Source of the DNA: Aldehydirespirator sp965221215
Lineage (GTDB): Bacteria > Actinomycetota > Acidimicrobiia > Acidimicrobiales > Aldehydirespiratoraceae
Direction of reading: 5' to 3'
Assembly (NCBI GenBank): GCA_965221215.1
Contig: OZ244872.1
Coordinates: 2,728,001-2,792,000 of the forward strand
Length of the DNA: 64,000 nt
Made by a program: the position numbers and the translations under genes. The notes beneath the pieces were generated by a model, which was given only the letters and a program-made list of their open reading frames with translations, did not search any database and was not told where the DNA came from. Below are positions 1-8,354 of the stretch, in pieces (the stretch's first letter is position 1; each line of letters begins with the position of its first letter).

Positions 1-2
1 AG

Positions 3-92
3 GCGTCGATGCACATGGGCGGCGGCTCGCTGAACTTGCGGCGGACCGGGCTCGATCCGTCGGCGGCGGGGCAGGGTGTGGCAGCCACGTAG
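3..92 (+). CDS. C-terminal end of a gene entering from the left
   Basis: A frame is open from the left edge of the window to TAG at 90-92, giving 29 residues that include MHMGGGSLNLRRTG and end GVAAT. The codons are G+C-rich at third positions, like the neighbours. The Gly-rich MHMGGG stretch is protein-like, but too little is visible to name the family. The gene is co-oriented with the downstream hydrolase genes. Confidence 0.35.
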   Translation, partial: ASMHMGGGSLNLRRTGLDPSAAGQGVAAT

Positions 93-171
93 GGTTCCTC
101 TATCGGTGTGGGCGACGGTGACCGAGCGACCCTATCGGTGACCATCATCCACCGGCGCGTGAGCGCGCTCT

Positions 172-363
172 ATGGTGACGCCCGTGCGGTTCTGGATCCG
201 GCGATCGAACCCGCCTCAGGGGGCTGCCGCCACTGCCGACGCGCCCCACTCGCTGCGGTGCGAGCGCTGCGACGTCACCTGGCGGGGACCGTCGTCGGTG
301 CCCTGCTGGTGCTGCGGCGCCCCCGGCCGCATCCGCGGCGAGGTGCGAATCTTCGCCGACTAG
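172..363 (+). CDS. small zinc-ribbon-like protein
   Basis: A 63-residue frame opens with ATG at 172 and ends TAG at 361-363. Its second half holds two Cys pairs, LRCERCDVTW and VPCWCCGAPGR, the CxxC-x(n)-CxxC layout of a rubredoxin-type or DUF-type zinc ribbon. The last codon is only 24 nt before the next start. No clear ribosome binding site is visible. Metal binding is inferred from the four Cys; the partner is unknown. It could be a chance frame, but the paired Cys argue for a real mini-gene. Confidence 0.4.
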   Translation: MVTPVRFWIRRSNPPQGAAATADAPHSLRCERCDVTWRGPSSVPCWCCGAPGRIRGEVRIFAD

Positions 364-375
364 CCAGCCCGTCGG

Positions 376-387
376 TAGGGTCGGGCC
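376..387 (+). promoter_or_regulatory. -10 box of a leaderless promoter
   Basis: TAGGGT at 376-381 sits 6 nt before the GTG at 388, so transcription would begin at or next to the start codon. There is no Shine-Dalgarno sequence. The same spacing recurs before several other genes in the window. Confidence 0.4.
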
Positions 388-996
388 GTGACGCTGCACT
401 GGTCCGACACCGGCATCGAGGTCCACAAGGTGGTGGTCGGCCCCGTCGACAACAACGTCTTCGTGATCCGCTGCACTTCCACCGGCGACGCGGTCCTGAT
501 CGACGCCGCCAACGAACATGAGCGCCTGCTCGAGCTGTGCCGCCGACTGGGCGTGCGGACGGTGCTGGAGACCCACGGGCACTGGGACCACATCCAGGCC
601 ATTCCGGCGGTGCGCGACGCGGGCTACGAGGTGGGGGTCACCGCCGAGGACGCGGCCATGCTGCCCAGCTACGACTACCTGCTGACCGACGACACTGTGG
701 TCGAGGTCGGCCGCCTGCGACTGCGCACCCTCCACACGCCGGGCCACACGCCGGGCTCGATGTCGTTCCATGTGGAGGACACGCCGCTGCTGTTCACCGG
801 CGACACGCTGTTTCCCGGCGGGCCGGGTGCCACGGGGTATGAGGGCGGCGACTTCCCGACCATCATCCGCTCCATAGAAGACCGCATCTTCTCCCAGTTC
901 GACGGGTCCACGATCGTGCTGCCCGGCCACGGCCTCGACACCACCGTCGGCAACGAATCGCCGCAAATCGACGAATGGGTCGCCAGGGGCTGGTGA
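388..996 (+). CDS. metallo-beta-lactamase-fold hydrolase (glyoxalase II-like)
   Basis: This 202-residue protein carries the MBL zinc-binding motif HGHWDH (in ETHGHWDHIQAIP, about residues 54-66), further metal ligands in HTPGHTPGS and FTGDTLF, and a late LPGHG histidine. The order is that of single-domain MBL-fold hydrolases, which hydrolyse thioesters or lactones using a di-metal centre. The GTG start follows a -10 box by 6 nt, so translation is probably leaderless. It precedes an SDR/CaiB/amidinohydrolase catabolic cluster, so a thioester or ring-opening role there is plausible. The substrate is unknown. Confidence 0.85.
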   Translation: MTLHWSDTGIEVHKVVVGPVDNNVFVIRCTSTGDAVLIDAANEHERLLELCRRLGVRTVLETHGHWDHIQAIPAVRDAGYEVGVTAEDAAMLPSYDYLLTDDTVVEVGRLRLRTLHTPGHTPGSMSFHVEDTPLLFTGDTLFPGGPGATGYEGGDFPTIIRSIEDRIFSQFDGSTIVLPGHGLDTTVGNESPQIDEWVARGW

Positions 997-1218
997 CCCG
1001 CCCGACTCTGCCGGCCGCCGTCACCGGGAACGGGCCTTCGCTGCTCGGCCCCGACCGCGTGATCGCGCCGGCTGGGGCCGGAGGTGGCCGCCGTCGTCGC
1101 ACGGCAGGTGCACAGCGATAGCGGTCGCCAGCCCAGGTGCCCAGTGGCCGCCGCCGCGGTCGCTCGGCCCCGGTAGCGTGGCCGCTCGAGCCAGCGGCGC
1201 GCAGACCCAGGAGGTTCC

Positions 1219-2151
1219 ATGACCAGGCTTCTCGAAGGCAAAGTGGCGCTCGTCACCGGCGCGGGGCGAGGCATCGGACGCGAGCACGCCCTGCTGCTGG
1301 CCAAGCACGGTGCGAAGGTGGTGGTCAACGATCTGGGCGGCGACCAGTTCGGCGGGGGCGCCGACACCACGCCGGCCGCCGAAGTGGTTGAGGCCATTGT
1401 CTCGGCCGGGGGCGAGGCGGTGGTCAACGGCGGCAGCGTGGCCAGCCTCGACGATGCCGGGGCCATGGTGCAGCAGGCCATCGACACCTTCGGCGACATC
1501 AACATCGTGGTCAACAACGCCGGCATCCTGCGCGACCGCATGGTGTTCTCGATGACCGAGGACGACTGGGACACGGTGATGGCCGTCCATCTCAAGGGCA
1601 CGTTCGGCCCGTCCCACCACGCCGCGGGCTACTGGCGCGACAAGGCCAAGGCGGGCGAGGAGACCTACGGGCGGATCATCAACACGTCGTCGCCGTCGGG
1701 GATCTACGGCAACGTCGGCCAGACCAACTACGGCGCGGCCAAGGCGGGCATCGCCGCCTTCACGCTGATCGCCGCCCAGGAGCTGGTCCGCTACGGCGTG
1801 ACCGTCAACTGCCTGGCCCCCACCGCCTGGTCGCGGCTCACTGCCCCGCTGATGGGCGGAGACGAGGCGTCCGAGGAGCTCAAGGACAGCATCGACCCCC
1901 GCTGGATCGCGGTGGTCACCGCGTGGCTGGCCAGCGGTGAGGCCGCCAACGTGACCGGGCGCGTCTTCGACATACGGGGCAACCAGCTGGGCATCGCCGA
2001 GGGCTGGCACTTGGGACCGGTCGAGACCCAGCCGGACAATCCCGCCGAGCTGGGCCCGGTGGTGGCCAAGCTGATGGCGGCGGCCCGCCTGAACGCCGAC
2101 ATGTCGGGCATCGACCACGAGGGCCTCGGCTTCCCCAGCCAGTCGATCTGA
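1219..2151 (+). CDS. SDR-family 3-hydroxyacyl-CoA dehydrogenase-like oxidoreductase
   Basis: The 310-residue protein has the classical SDR signature: the nucleotide motif TGAGRGIG near residue 14, NNAG near 100, and catalytic Ser (NTSSPSG) with YGAAK. The spaced insert with NDLGG after the first strand and the FGPSHHAAGYWRDKAK loop resemble the dehydrogenase part of the multifunctional beta-oxidation enzymes (MFE-2 type). This suggests oxidation of a hydroxyacyl-CoA. A strong AGGAGG ribosome binding site lies just before ATG. Its next neighbour is a CaiB-type CoA transferase, which fits an acyl-CoA pathway. The exact substrate is not readable from sequence. Confidence 0.85.
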   Translation: MTRLLEGKVALVTGAGRGIGREHALLLAKHGAKVVVNDLGGDQFGGGADTTPAAEVVEAIVSAGGEAVVNGGSVASLDDAGAMVQQAIDTFGDINIVVNNAGILRDRMVFSMTEDDWDTVMAVHLKGTFGPSHHAAGYWRDKAKAGEETYGRIINTSSPSGIYGNVGQTNYGAAKAGIAAFTLIAAQELVRYGVTVNCLAPTAWSRLTAPLMGGDEASEELKDSIDPRWIAVVTAWLASGEAANVTGRVFDIRGNQLGIAEGWHLGPVETQPDNPAELGPVVAKLMAAARLNADMSGIDHEGLGFPSQSI

Positions 2152-2185
2152 CGGACCGCCACACCGCGACTGCGCCACGAGCGAG

Positions 2186-2217
2186 CTCAAATCGCTCACC
2201 CATTTCGCTCGGCATCC
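2186..2217 (-). repeat. truncated copy of the dispersed inverted-repeat element
   Basis: Read on the minus strand, this stretch gives GCCGAGCGAAATGGGTGAGC followed by GATT. That matches the outer end of the dispersed element seen in full at 11026, 21214, 23202 and 24515. Only the terminal portion is present. Confidence 0.45.
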
Positions 2218-2250
2218 ACGCGACGGACCGTCGAGAGGCCGAGCACCCGA

Positions 2251-2279
2251 TTGACCGACAAATGTCTGAGGTTTACGCT
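2251..2279 (+). promoter_or_regulatory. promoter with internal AARTGTCNGA operator
   Basis: TTGACC (2251-2256) and TACGCT (2274-2279) are 17 nt apart, a near-ideal -35/-10 pair. The spacer holds AAATGTCTGAGGTTTA (2260-2275), which recurs in the promoters at 3487 and 18256. The GTG start at 2288 is 8 nt after the -10 box, so the transcript is probably leaderless. Confidence 0.65.
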
Positions 2280-2287
2280 GCGCGGCC

Positions 2288-3490
2288 GTGAGGCCCTTGG
2301 AGGACGTCCGCATCGTCGCCCTAGAGCAGTACGGCGCCGGCCCCTTCGCCACCATGCACCTGGCCGATCTCGGCGCCGAGATCATCAAGGTCGAGGATCC
2401 CGGCGCGGGCGGCGACGTGGCCCGCTACCTGCCGCCGTTCCAGCACGAGGACTCGAGCCTCTTCTTCCAGACCTACAACCGCAACAAGCGCAGCGTGGCG
2501 CTCGACATCCGCACCCCGGCGGGCCGCACCGTCCTCAACGACCTGGTGGCCTGCTCCGATGCCGTGTTCTCGAACCTGCGCGGCGACCTGCCCGGCGAGC
2601 TCGGCCTCTGCTACGACGACCTGCGCGAGATCAACCCGCGGATCGTCTGCTGCTCGCTCAGCGGCTTCGGCATGACCGGGCCGAGGGCCAGCCAGGGCGG
2701 CTACGACTACATCCTGCAGGGCCTCTGCGGCTGGATGGCCCTCACCGGCGACCCCGACGGCCCGCCCACCAAGTCGGGCCTGTCGATGGTGGACTTTTCG
2801 GGGGGTTTCGTGGCCGCCATCACGCTGCTGACCGGCATCCACGCCGCCCGCCGCGACGGCGTCGGCATGGACTGCGACTTGAGCCTCCACGACACCGCCA
2901 TCAGCCTGCTCGGCTATCTCGGCACATGGCACCTCACCGGCGGCTTCGAGCCCCAGCGGGTGGCCGAGTCGGGTCATCCGTCGCTGGTGCCGTTCCAGAT
3001 CTTCGAGGCTCAAGACGGCTGGCTGGTGGTCGGCTGTGCCAAGGAGAAGTTCTGGCGGCGCCTCACCGAGGTGATCGGCATGCCGGAGCTGGCCGACGAC
3101 GAGCGGTTCGCCGATTTCGCAGCCCGCTACACCAACAAGGACGAGTTGCTGGAGATCCTCAGAGGGGTGTTCCGCACCCGCACGGCCTCGCAGTGGCTCC
3201 AGCAGCTTGAGGCGGCCGGCGTGCCGTCGGGACCGATCCAGGACGTGCCGGCCGCGCTGCGCGATCCCCACACGCTGGCTCGGGGCGTGCTGGCCGAGAC
3301 CGAGCACCCCCATCACGGCACCATCCGCCAGCCGGTCACGCCGGTGCGGGTGGGAGACCATCCCGCCGCCGAGTCGCTGTCGCCGGGCCCGGCGCTGGGC
3401 GCGGACGCGCCGTATGTGCTCAAAGAGCTCCTCGGCTACGACGACTCCGGCATCGACCGGCTCCGGGCCGAGGGCGCTTTCGGGGTTTGA
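2288..3490 (+). CDS. CaiB/BaiF-type (family III) CoA transferase
   Basis: The 400-residue protein opens with LEDVRIVALEQYGAGPFATM and continues with DLGAEIIKVEDP and NRNKRSVALDI, the standard opening of family III CoA transferases. These move CoA between carboxylic acids through an aspartyl-CoA intermediate; the Asp expected in the GLSMVDFSGG region is present. Length fits the family (about 400). The start is a GTG directly after a consensus promoter, and no upstream ribosome binding site exists. It probably activates an acid for the acyl-CoA dehydrogenase and SDR enzymes nearby. Donor and acceptor are unknown. Confidence 0.9.
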   Translation: MRPLEDVRIVALEQYGAGPFATMHLADLGAEIIKVEDPGAGGDVARYLPPFQHEDSSLFFQTYNRNKRSVALDIRTPAGRTVLNDLVACSDAVFSNLRGDLPGELGLCYDDLREINPRIVCCSLSGFGMTGPRASQGGYDYILQGLCGWMALTGDPDGPPTKSGLSMVDFSGGFVAAITLLTGIHAARRDGVGMDCDLSLHDTAISLLGYLGTWHLTGGFEPQRVAESGHPSLVPFQIFEAQDGWLVVGCAKEKFWRRLTEVIGMPELADDERFADFAARYTNKDELLEILRGVFRTRTASQWLQQLEAAGVPSGPIQDVPAALRDPHTLARGVLAETEHPHHGTIRQPVTPVRVGDHPAAESLSPGPALGADAPYVLKELLGYDDSGIDRLRAEGAFGV

Positions 3491-3516
3491 CCCCCGAAGT
3501 GTCCGACGTTTAGGCT
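3487..3516 (+). promoter_or_regulatory. promoter with internal AARTGTCNGA operator
   Basis: TTGACC (3487-3492, overlapping the stop codon of the CoA transferase) and TAGGCT (3511-3516) are 18 nt apart. The spacer contains AAGTGTCCGACGTTTA (3497-3512), the same motif as in the promoters at 2251 and 18256. The first gene downstream starts at 3571. Confidence 0.6.
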
Positions 3517-3570
3517 CCCTCGGCGCGTCGAGCCCCTCTGAGGGCCGAGCAAGCGACCCTGGGAGCGCTC

Positions 3571-4725
3571 ATGGCTTCATCCGTTCCGAAGACTCCGCCC
3601 CTCCCGCAGATCTGGGCCGACCGAATCGCGGAAACCCAGGCCGAACTCGCCTCGGGCGGGTTCACGCTGGAGGGCATGCCGGGCTATGTGCCGGGCCAGC
3701 CGCCCAGTGTCGACACCTGGCACAACATGGACTACCTCGACATCTACCCCAAGATCTACGGGCGCGAGTGCGGGGCCAACGGGATCGGCCGGCTGCGGGA
3801 GGCGGCGCTGGTCAACATCACCGAGTCGGAGCGCTTCCCCCTCTACGACCAGGATCCCGAGTACTTCCCCACCATGGGACTCAGCCACGACGACCTCGAC
3901 ATCGTCCGGATGAACGACCAGAGCCTCGAGTACCAGGCCAAGCTGGAGTCCGCGGGCGTGGTGGTGCACCGCATCGACTTCCCCCAGCCCGCGGTGGGCG
4001 CCTTCGGCCCGATGCGGGGCACCTGGGCCGCCAACGAGCTGCTGGTGGTGCGGGGCGGGTCGGTCATCGAGAAGGTCGCCATCAGCCCCTTCGGCACGGG
4101 CCGGGCCGAGTACCTGGCCCTGTGGGCGTTCGCCTGCCTGGGGATCCCGCCCGTGGCCACCATCACCGGCACCGGAGTGTGCGAGGCCGGCCCCTGCCAC
4201 TGGCTGGCCGAGGACGTGTTCGTGGCCGGACGGGGCCTGGCCTACAACGAGGACGGCTTGAACCAGCTCCTGGCGGTGGTGGCCGCCTCAGCCGGCCTCG
4301 ACCCTGACGAGATGACCACGCTGGCCGTCAACTTCCCGGGCAACATCTACTTCAACCCCCGCACCGGCCAGTCCCACCACCCCGACATGTCGCTCTGCGC
4401 GCTCGACGTGGACAAGGTGATCTGCTACCCGCCGGGGCTCGACTTCCGCACCTACGAGTGGCTGCGCAAGCGGGGCTACAAGATCGTCACCGTCGAGATC
4501 GAGGAGCAGCGGCTGTTCGCGCCAGCCAACGTGATGCTCATCGAGCCGGGGCTGGTGGTGATGCACTCGGAGGCCCCCGACGCGGTGGCGGCGGTGCGCA
4601 AGGCCGGGGTAGAGGTCATCGAGACGCCGTACTCGGAGTTCCTGCGCATCGGCGGAGGACTGCACTGCTCCACCATGCGGCTGCTGCGCGACAAGGGCCC
4701 CTACTCCACCGACTCGCCGTCGTGA
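3571..4725 (+). CDS. amidinotransferase/deiminase-fold enzyme, copy 1
   Basis: The 384-residue protein ends in SEFLRIGGGLHCSTMRL. GGGLHCST is the signature around the nucleophilic Cys of the guanidino-modifying (pentein) superfamily, which includes arginine deiminase, DDAH and glycine amidinotransferase. The acidic/His centre is probably GPCHWLAEDVFVAGRG. It would attack a guanidino or similar C-N bond through a Cys adduct. A second, clearly homologous copy lies at 6629, separated by an LLM oxidoreductase and an SDR. It has its own promoter. Which guanidino compound is used cannot be told. Confidence 0.8.
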   Translation: MASSVPKTPPLPQIWADRIAETQAELASGGFTLEGMPGYVPGQPPSVDTWHNMDYLDIYPKIYGRECGANGIGRLREAALVNITESERFPLYDQDPEYFPTMGLSHDDLDIVRMNDQSLEYQAKLESAGVVVHRIDFPQPAVGAFGPMRGTWAANELLVVRGGSVIEKVAISPFGTGRAEYLALWAFACLGIPPVATITGTGVCEAGPCHWLAEDVFVAGRGLAYNEDGLNQLLAVVAASAGLDPDEMTTLAVNFPGNIYFNPRTGQSHHPDMSLCALDVDKVICYPPGLDFRTYEWLRKRGYKIVTVEIEEQRLFAPANVMLIEPGLVVMHSEAPDAVAAVRKAGVEVIETPYSEFLRIGGGLHCSTMRLLRDKGPYSTDSPS

Positions 4726-4771
4726 CGGCAGCGAGCGGGCCGAGGCAACGGCCACGACGGAGTCAGCAGCC

Positions 4772-5854
4772 ATGAAGTTCGCCACGTTCAGCCATGTGGC
4801 CGAGAAGGAGACGTGCAGCCCCAAGCAGCGCCTCGACGAGTTCGCGGCCGAGGTGCGCCTCTGCGACGAGCTGGGCTACGACTACTTCTTCACCACCGAG
4901 CACCACTTCACCGGGCGCTTCTCGATGGCGCCGTCGCAGCCGGTGTCGCTCACAGTGGTGGCCCAGAACTCCGAGCGGATGCGCTTCGGGCCGATGGTGA
5001 TCCTGCTGCCCATCAGCCAGCCGCTGCGGGTGATCGAGGAGATGATCATCCTCGACCAAATGTCGGGCGGGCGCCTCGAGATCGGCCTGGGCCGGGGCAT
5101 CACCCCCCATGAGCACACGTCCTACGGCATCAGCACCCACAGCGACGTGGCCCGGTTCAACGAGGGTCTCGAGATCGTGCTCAAGGGGCTCAACGCCGAG
5201 GGTCCGTTCTCGTTCGTGGGCGAGTATTGGCAGTACATCGACGTCGATCTGCCGTGGCGGCCGCTGCAGCAGCCCCACCCGCCCATCTGGATTCCCACCA
5301 ACACCCCGGCCAAGGGCTACGAGTACGGGATGCGGGGCTTCGGCATCGGCGGCTTCGCGGTGGTGGGCATGGACCTCTACGAGAAGGTGTTCGGCGAGTA
5401 CCAGCGGGGCTGCGACGAGGCCGGCACCCCGCCCGGCCAGCGGCCGCTGGTGTATCTGGCCTCCACGCTGGTGGCCGAGACCGACGCCGAGGCCACCGAG
5501 CTCATGTACGACCACTTCCTGCGCCAGCTCGCCCTGTTCGAGGAGGAGCGGCGCCGGTCGCGCCGGGTGGGCGACTCCGCCATCAAGCAGGCCACCACCG
5601 CCTCGCTGGGCCGAATGGCCGCCATCCGCGCCGACATGGACGCCTCGGCGGAGGGCCTCCGGTTCATCCACGGCAGCCCCGACACGGTGGCGGCCAAAAT
5701 CAAGCACCTCCAGGAGCGTCTCGGTGTGAACGTGTTCCTCGGGGAGTTCTCCTTCGGCGAGCTGAGATGGGACCAGGTGCGGCGCTCCCACGAGCTGTTC
5801 ATGGGCGAGGTGGCGCCCCAGGTGCTCGGCACCCAGCTCGCGGCCACCGGATGA
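4772..5854 (+). CDS. LLM-class flavin-dependent oxidoreductase
   Basis: The 360-residue protein reads MKFATFSHVAEKETCSP, then TEHHFTGRFSMAPSQPV, DQMSGGRLEIGLGRGITPHE and, near the end, GSPDTVAAKIKHLQERLG. These are the landmarks of luciferase-like monooxygenases of the bacterial TIM-barrel type that use FMNH2 or F420. Length is typical. The stop overlaps the start of the next SDR by 4 nt (ATGA), so the two are translationally coupled. It sits between two amidinohydrolase-fold paralogues, so it may oxidise an intermediate of that pathway. Confidence 0.85.
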   Translation: MKFATFSHVAEKETCSPKQRLDEFAAEVRLCDELGYDYFFTTEHHFTGRFSMAPSQPVSLTVVAQNSERMRFGPMVILLPISQPLRVIEEMIILDQMSGGRLEIGLGRGITPHEHTSYGISTHSDVARFNEGLEIVLKGLNAEGPFSFVGEYWQYIDVDLPWRPLQQPHPPIWIPTNTPAKGYEYGMRGFGIGGFAVVGMDLYEKVFGEYQRGCDEAGTPPGQRPLVYLASTLVAETDAEATELMYDHFLRQLALFEEERRRSRRVGDSAIKQATTASLGRMAAIRADMDASAEGLRFIHGSPDTVAAKIKHLQERLGVNVFLGEFSFGELRWDQVRRSHELFMGEVAPQVLGTQLAATG

Positions 5855-6600
5855 GCCTGCTGGAGGGTCGCCGGGCGGTGGTCACCGGCGCGGGCGACAT
5901 CGGCCGGGTGGTGGCCCAGCGGCTGCACTGCCACGGCGCCGCGGTGGAGGTGTGGGACGCATCGGCGGCGGCGCTGGACCGGGTCGGCGCCGACGGAATC
6001 GATGTGCGCCAAGTGGACGTGACCGATCGGGCCGCAGTGCAGGCCGCGGCCTCTGAAGCCGCGGCGGAGGGACCGGTGAGCGTGTTGGCCAACACGGCCG
6101 CGGTGGCCCGCTTCGGCTCGGTGGCCGAGGGCGACCCCGACCACTGGCAGGAGACGCTCGACGTCAACCTCACCGGTGTCTACCACTGTTGCCGGGCCTT
6201 CGCCGGCCCGATGGCGGCCGGCGGCGGGGGCAGCATCGTCAACATCTCCTCGATCGGGGGCCTGCGGGGCGAGCCCGAGTTCGCCGGCTACTGCGCGTCG
6301 AAGTTCGGGGTGATCGGCCTCACCCAGTCGCTGGCCCGAGAGGTCGGGCCGTCCGGTATCCGGGTCAACGCGGTGTGCCCCGGCGCGGTCGAGTCGCAGA
6401 TGAACACCGAGACCATGGCCCGCGACGCCCGCCTCGGCGGCGTCGCCCTCGAAGATGTGGAGCGGCGGATCCTGGCCCGAACCGCGCTGGGACGCCTGGT
6501 GCAGCCCGGCGATGTGGCCGACGCGGTGGTGTTCCTGGCGTCGGACCTGTCGTCGTGCATAACCGGCGAGTCGCTGGCCGTGACCGGCGGCATCTTCTAG
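5851..6600 (+). CDS. SDR-family oxidoreductase
   Basis: ATG at 5851 overlaps the LLM stop (ATGA). The 249-residue product starts MSLLEGRRAVVTGAGDIGRV and carries the SDR nucleotide motif TGAGDIG, Ser in NISSIGG, YCASKFG as the YxxxK active site, and the C-terminal LASDLSSCITGESLAVTGG typical of classical SDRs. It is probably an NAD(P)-dependent alcohol/ketone oxidoreductase in the amidinohydrolase pathway. The 28 nt to the next gene carry GAAGAGGACA just upstream of the ATG. Confidence 0.88.
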   Translation: MSLLEGRRAVVTGAGDIGRVVAQRLHCHGAAVEVWDASAAALDRVGADGIDVRQVDVTDRAAVQAAASEAAAEGPVSVLANTAAVARFGSVAEGDPDHWQETLDVNLTGVYHCCRAFAGPMAAGGGGSIVNISSIGGLRGEPEFAGYCASKFGVIGLTQSLAREVGPSGIRVNAVCPGAVESQMNTETMARDARLGGVALEDVERRILARTALGRLVQPGDVADAVVFLASDLSSCITGESLAVTGGIF

Positions 6601-6628
6601 AACCTGCCAAACGAGAAGAGGACATGCC

Positions 6629-7792
6629 ATGACCATCGACGTTGCCGGATCGGACGTTGCCACCGTCCCGCCGCTGCCGCCCGTGTACGAGGAGCGGATC
6701 GCCGACACCCAGCAGCGGCTCCGCGCCGGGGAGTTCTCGCTCGAGCAGATGCCGGGGTACATCAAGGGCCAGCGCCCCACCACCGACGTGTGGCACAACA
6801 TCGACCACCTGGAGATCTATCCCAAGGTGTGGGGCCGGGAGTGCGGCAAGAACGGCATCGGCAAGCTGCGCGAGGTGGTGCTCACCGAGATCACCGAGTC
6901 CGAGAAGTTCGCCTTCCACGACCTCGACCCGGCCTATTTCCCGCAGATGGCCGACGCCTACTCCAGCATCGACATTCCGAAGATGATCGACCAGAGCCTG
7001 GCCTACGAGGCCGCCCTGGAGGCCCACGGCGTGACCGTGCATCGGGTGGCGTTCCCCCAGCCGCCGGTGAGCGCGTTCGGCCCGGCCAAGAGCACCTGGG
7101 CCGCGGCCGAGCTGTTCGTGCTGCGGGGCGGCTCGGTGCTGCCCAAGCGGGGCGTGCAGCCCCTGGCCTACGGGCGGGCCGAGTATCTGGCCCTGTGGGC
7201 CTGGACCCGCCTGGGCGTGCCGGTGCTGTGCGCGGTGACCGGCACCGGCATCTTCGAGATCGGCCCGTGCCACTTCCTGGCCGAGGACGTCTTCGTGTCG
7301 GGCAACGGCATGGCCTTCAACGACGAGGGCCTGGCCCAGATGAAGCCGGTTATCGCCCGCTCGGCCGGACTCGACATCGACGACATGACCTTCCTGCACA
7401 TCGAGTTCCCCGGCAACAAGTACTACGACGCGCCCAGCGGCGTGGGCCACCACCCCGACCTGTATCTCGCGCCGCTCGATGTGCGCAAGGTGGTCGTCTA
7501 CTCGCCGGGCATCGACTTCGCCGCCCTGGAGTGGCTGCGCAAGCGGGGCTACACCATCGTGGAGGTGGAGCACTCCGAGCAGGCCCAGTTCGCGCCGGCC
7601 AACATCCTGCCCCTCGAGCCGGGGGTCGTGGTGATGCACGCCGAGGCGGTCCAGAGCATCGCCAACGTGCGGGCGGCGGGCGTGGAGGTGATCGAGGTTC
7701 CCTACTCGGAGTTCATGAAGGAGGGAGGCGGACTGCACTGCTCCACCGGCCAGATCTGGCGCGAGAAGGGCCCGTACTCCACCGACGCCTGA
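6629..7792 (+). CDS. amidinotransferase/deiminase-fold enzyme, copy 2
   Basis: The 387-residue protein is a paralogue of the enzyme at 3571. Both share PGYxxGQ, WHNxDxLxIYPKxxGRECG, GIGxLRE, WLRKRGY and the C-terminal GGGLHCST with the probable nucleophilic Cys. The tails KGPYSTD are the same. Two copies in one operon suggest two related substrates, or a heteromeric enzyme. It is followed by a RidA gene after 50 nt with a good ribosome binding site; RidA would deal with imine or enamine products if an amine is released. Confidence 0.8.
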   Translation: MTIDVAGSDVATVPPLPPVYEERIADTQQRLRAGEFSLEQMPGYIKGQRPTTDVWHNIDHLEIYPKVWGRECGKNGIGKLREVVLTEITESEKFAFHDLDPAYFPQMADAYSSIDIPKMIDQSLAYEAALEAHGVTVHRVAFPQPPVSAFGPAKSTWAAAELFVLRGGSVLPKRGVQPLAYGRAEYLALWAWTRLGVPVLCAVTGTGIFEIGPCHFLAEDVFVSGNGMAFNDEGLAQMKPVIARSAGLDIDDMTFLHIEFPGNKYYDAPSGVGHHPDLYLAPLDVRKVVVYSPGIDFAALEWLRKRGYTIVEVEHSEQAQFAPANILPLEPGVVVMHAEAVQSIANVRAAGVEVIEVPYSEFMKEGGGLHCSTGQIWREKGPYSTDA

Positions 7793-7842
7793 CCGCCCGA
7801 CAGCCCGACCAGAGAGCCAACGAGAGCCGAGGAGGTTCTGCC

Positions 7843-8241
7843 ATGCCCAAGGAAGTCATCAACCCCGAGGGTCTGTGGGACTCGAGCAACCGCAGCTACA
7901 GCCATGTGGTGAAGGTCACCAACCCGCAGAGCCTGATCTTCGTGGCGGGGATGGCCGGGGTCGGCCCCGATCTCAAGGTGGTGTCCGACGACATCCGCGA
8001 GCAGACCCGAAGGTGCTTCCATCTCATCGAGAAGGAACTCGAGGCGGCGGGCGCCACCCTCGACGACATCTGCGATATGACCGTGTACCTGATCGACGTC
8101 GACAATCACAAGTGGCCGGTGCGAGAGGTGCGCAGCGAGTTCTTCGATGACGACCGGCTGCCGGCGTCCACCATGATCGAGGTGCGCAATTTCGCCATCG
8201 AGGGGATGCTCATAGAGATCGACGCGATCGCGGCCACTTGA
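7843..8241 (+). CDS. RidA family imine/enamine deaminase-like protein
   Basis: ATG at 7843 follows AGGAGGTT at good spacing. The 132-residue product contains SLIFVAGMAGVGPD, EQTRRCFHLIEKELEAAGATLDDI and LPASTMIEVRNFAIEGMLIEIDAIA, the standard RidA/YjgF layout. RidA proteins hydrolyse reactive imines or enamines produced by PLP and amine-oxidising enzymes. The usual arginine before the C-terminal motif is here the R of VRNFA. The stop overlaps an ATG by one base (TGATG), the first link of a chain of mini-ORFs that leads to the acyl-CoA dehydrogenase. Confidence 0.88.
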   Translation: MPKEVINPEGLWDSSNRSYSHVVKVTNPQSLIFVAGMAGVGPDLKVVSDDIREQTRRCFHLIEKELEAAGATLDDICDMTVYLIDVDNHKWPVREVRSEFFDDDRLPASTMIEVRNFAIEGMLIEIDAIAAT

Positions 8242-8352
8242 TGGCCCGCTGCCAGCCCGGCCACAGCCAAGGAGCGTGAAGTGGACTTCGAGCTGAGCAA
8301 GGAACGCGGTTCCTGCTGCTGGAGCCGGACAACTCGCAGCCGAGGGGCGTGA
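8241..8352 (+). other. mini-ORF relay with an echo of the next gene's start
   Basis: ATG at 8241 (sharing one base with the RidA stop) encodes MARCQPGHSQGA and stops at 8277-8279. One base later, GTG at 8281 opens VDFELSKERGSCC and so on, 23 codons, stopping at 8350-8352, two bases before the acyl-CoA dehydrogenase ATG at 8355. VDFELSKER copies the true start MDFELSEEQ 74 nt downstream. Direct observation; function is inferred. Confidence 0.5.
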
Positions 8353-8354
8353 CG

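Noticed and set aside
1021..2388. Long minus-strand reading frame opposite the SDR gene
   Set aside because: Its composition is that of a codon-mirrored shadow (Arg/Gly/His-rich), and the plus-strand SDR is clear.
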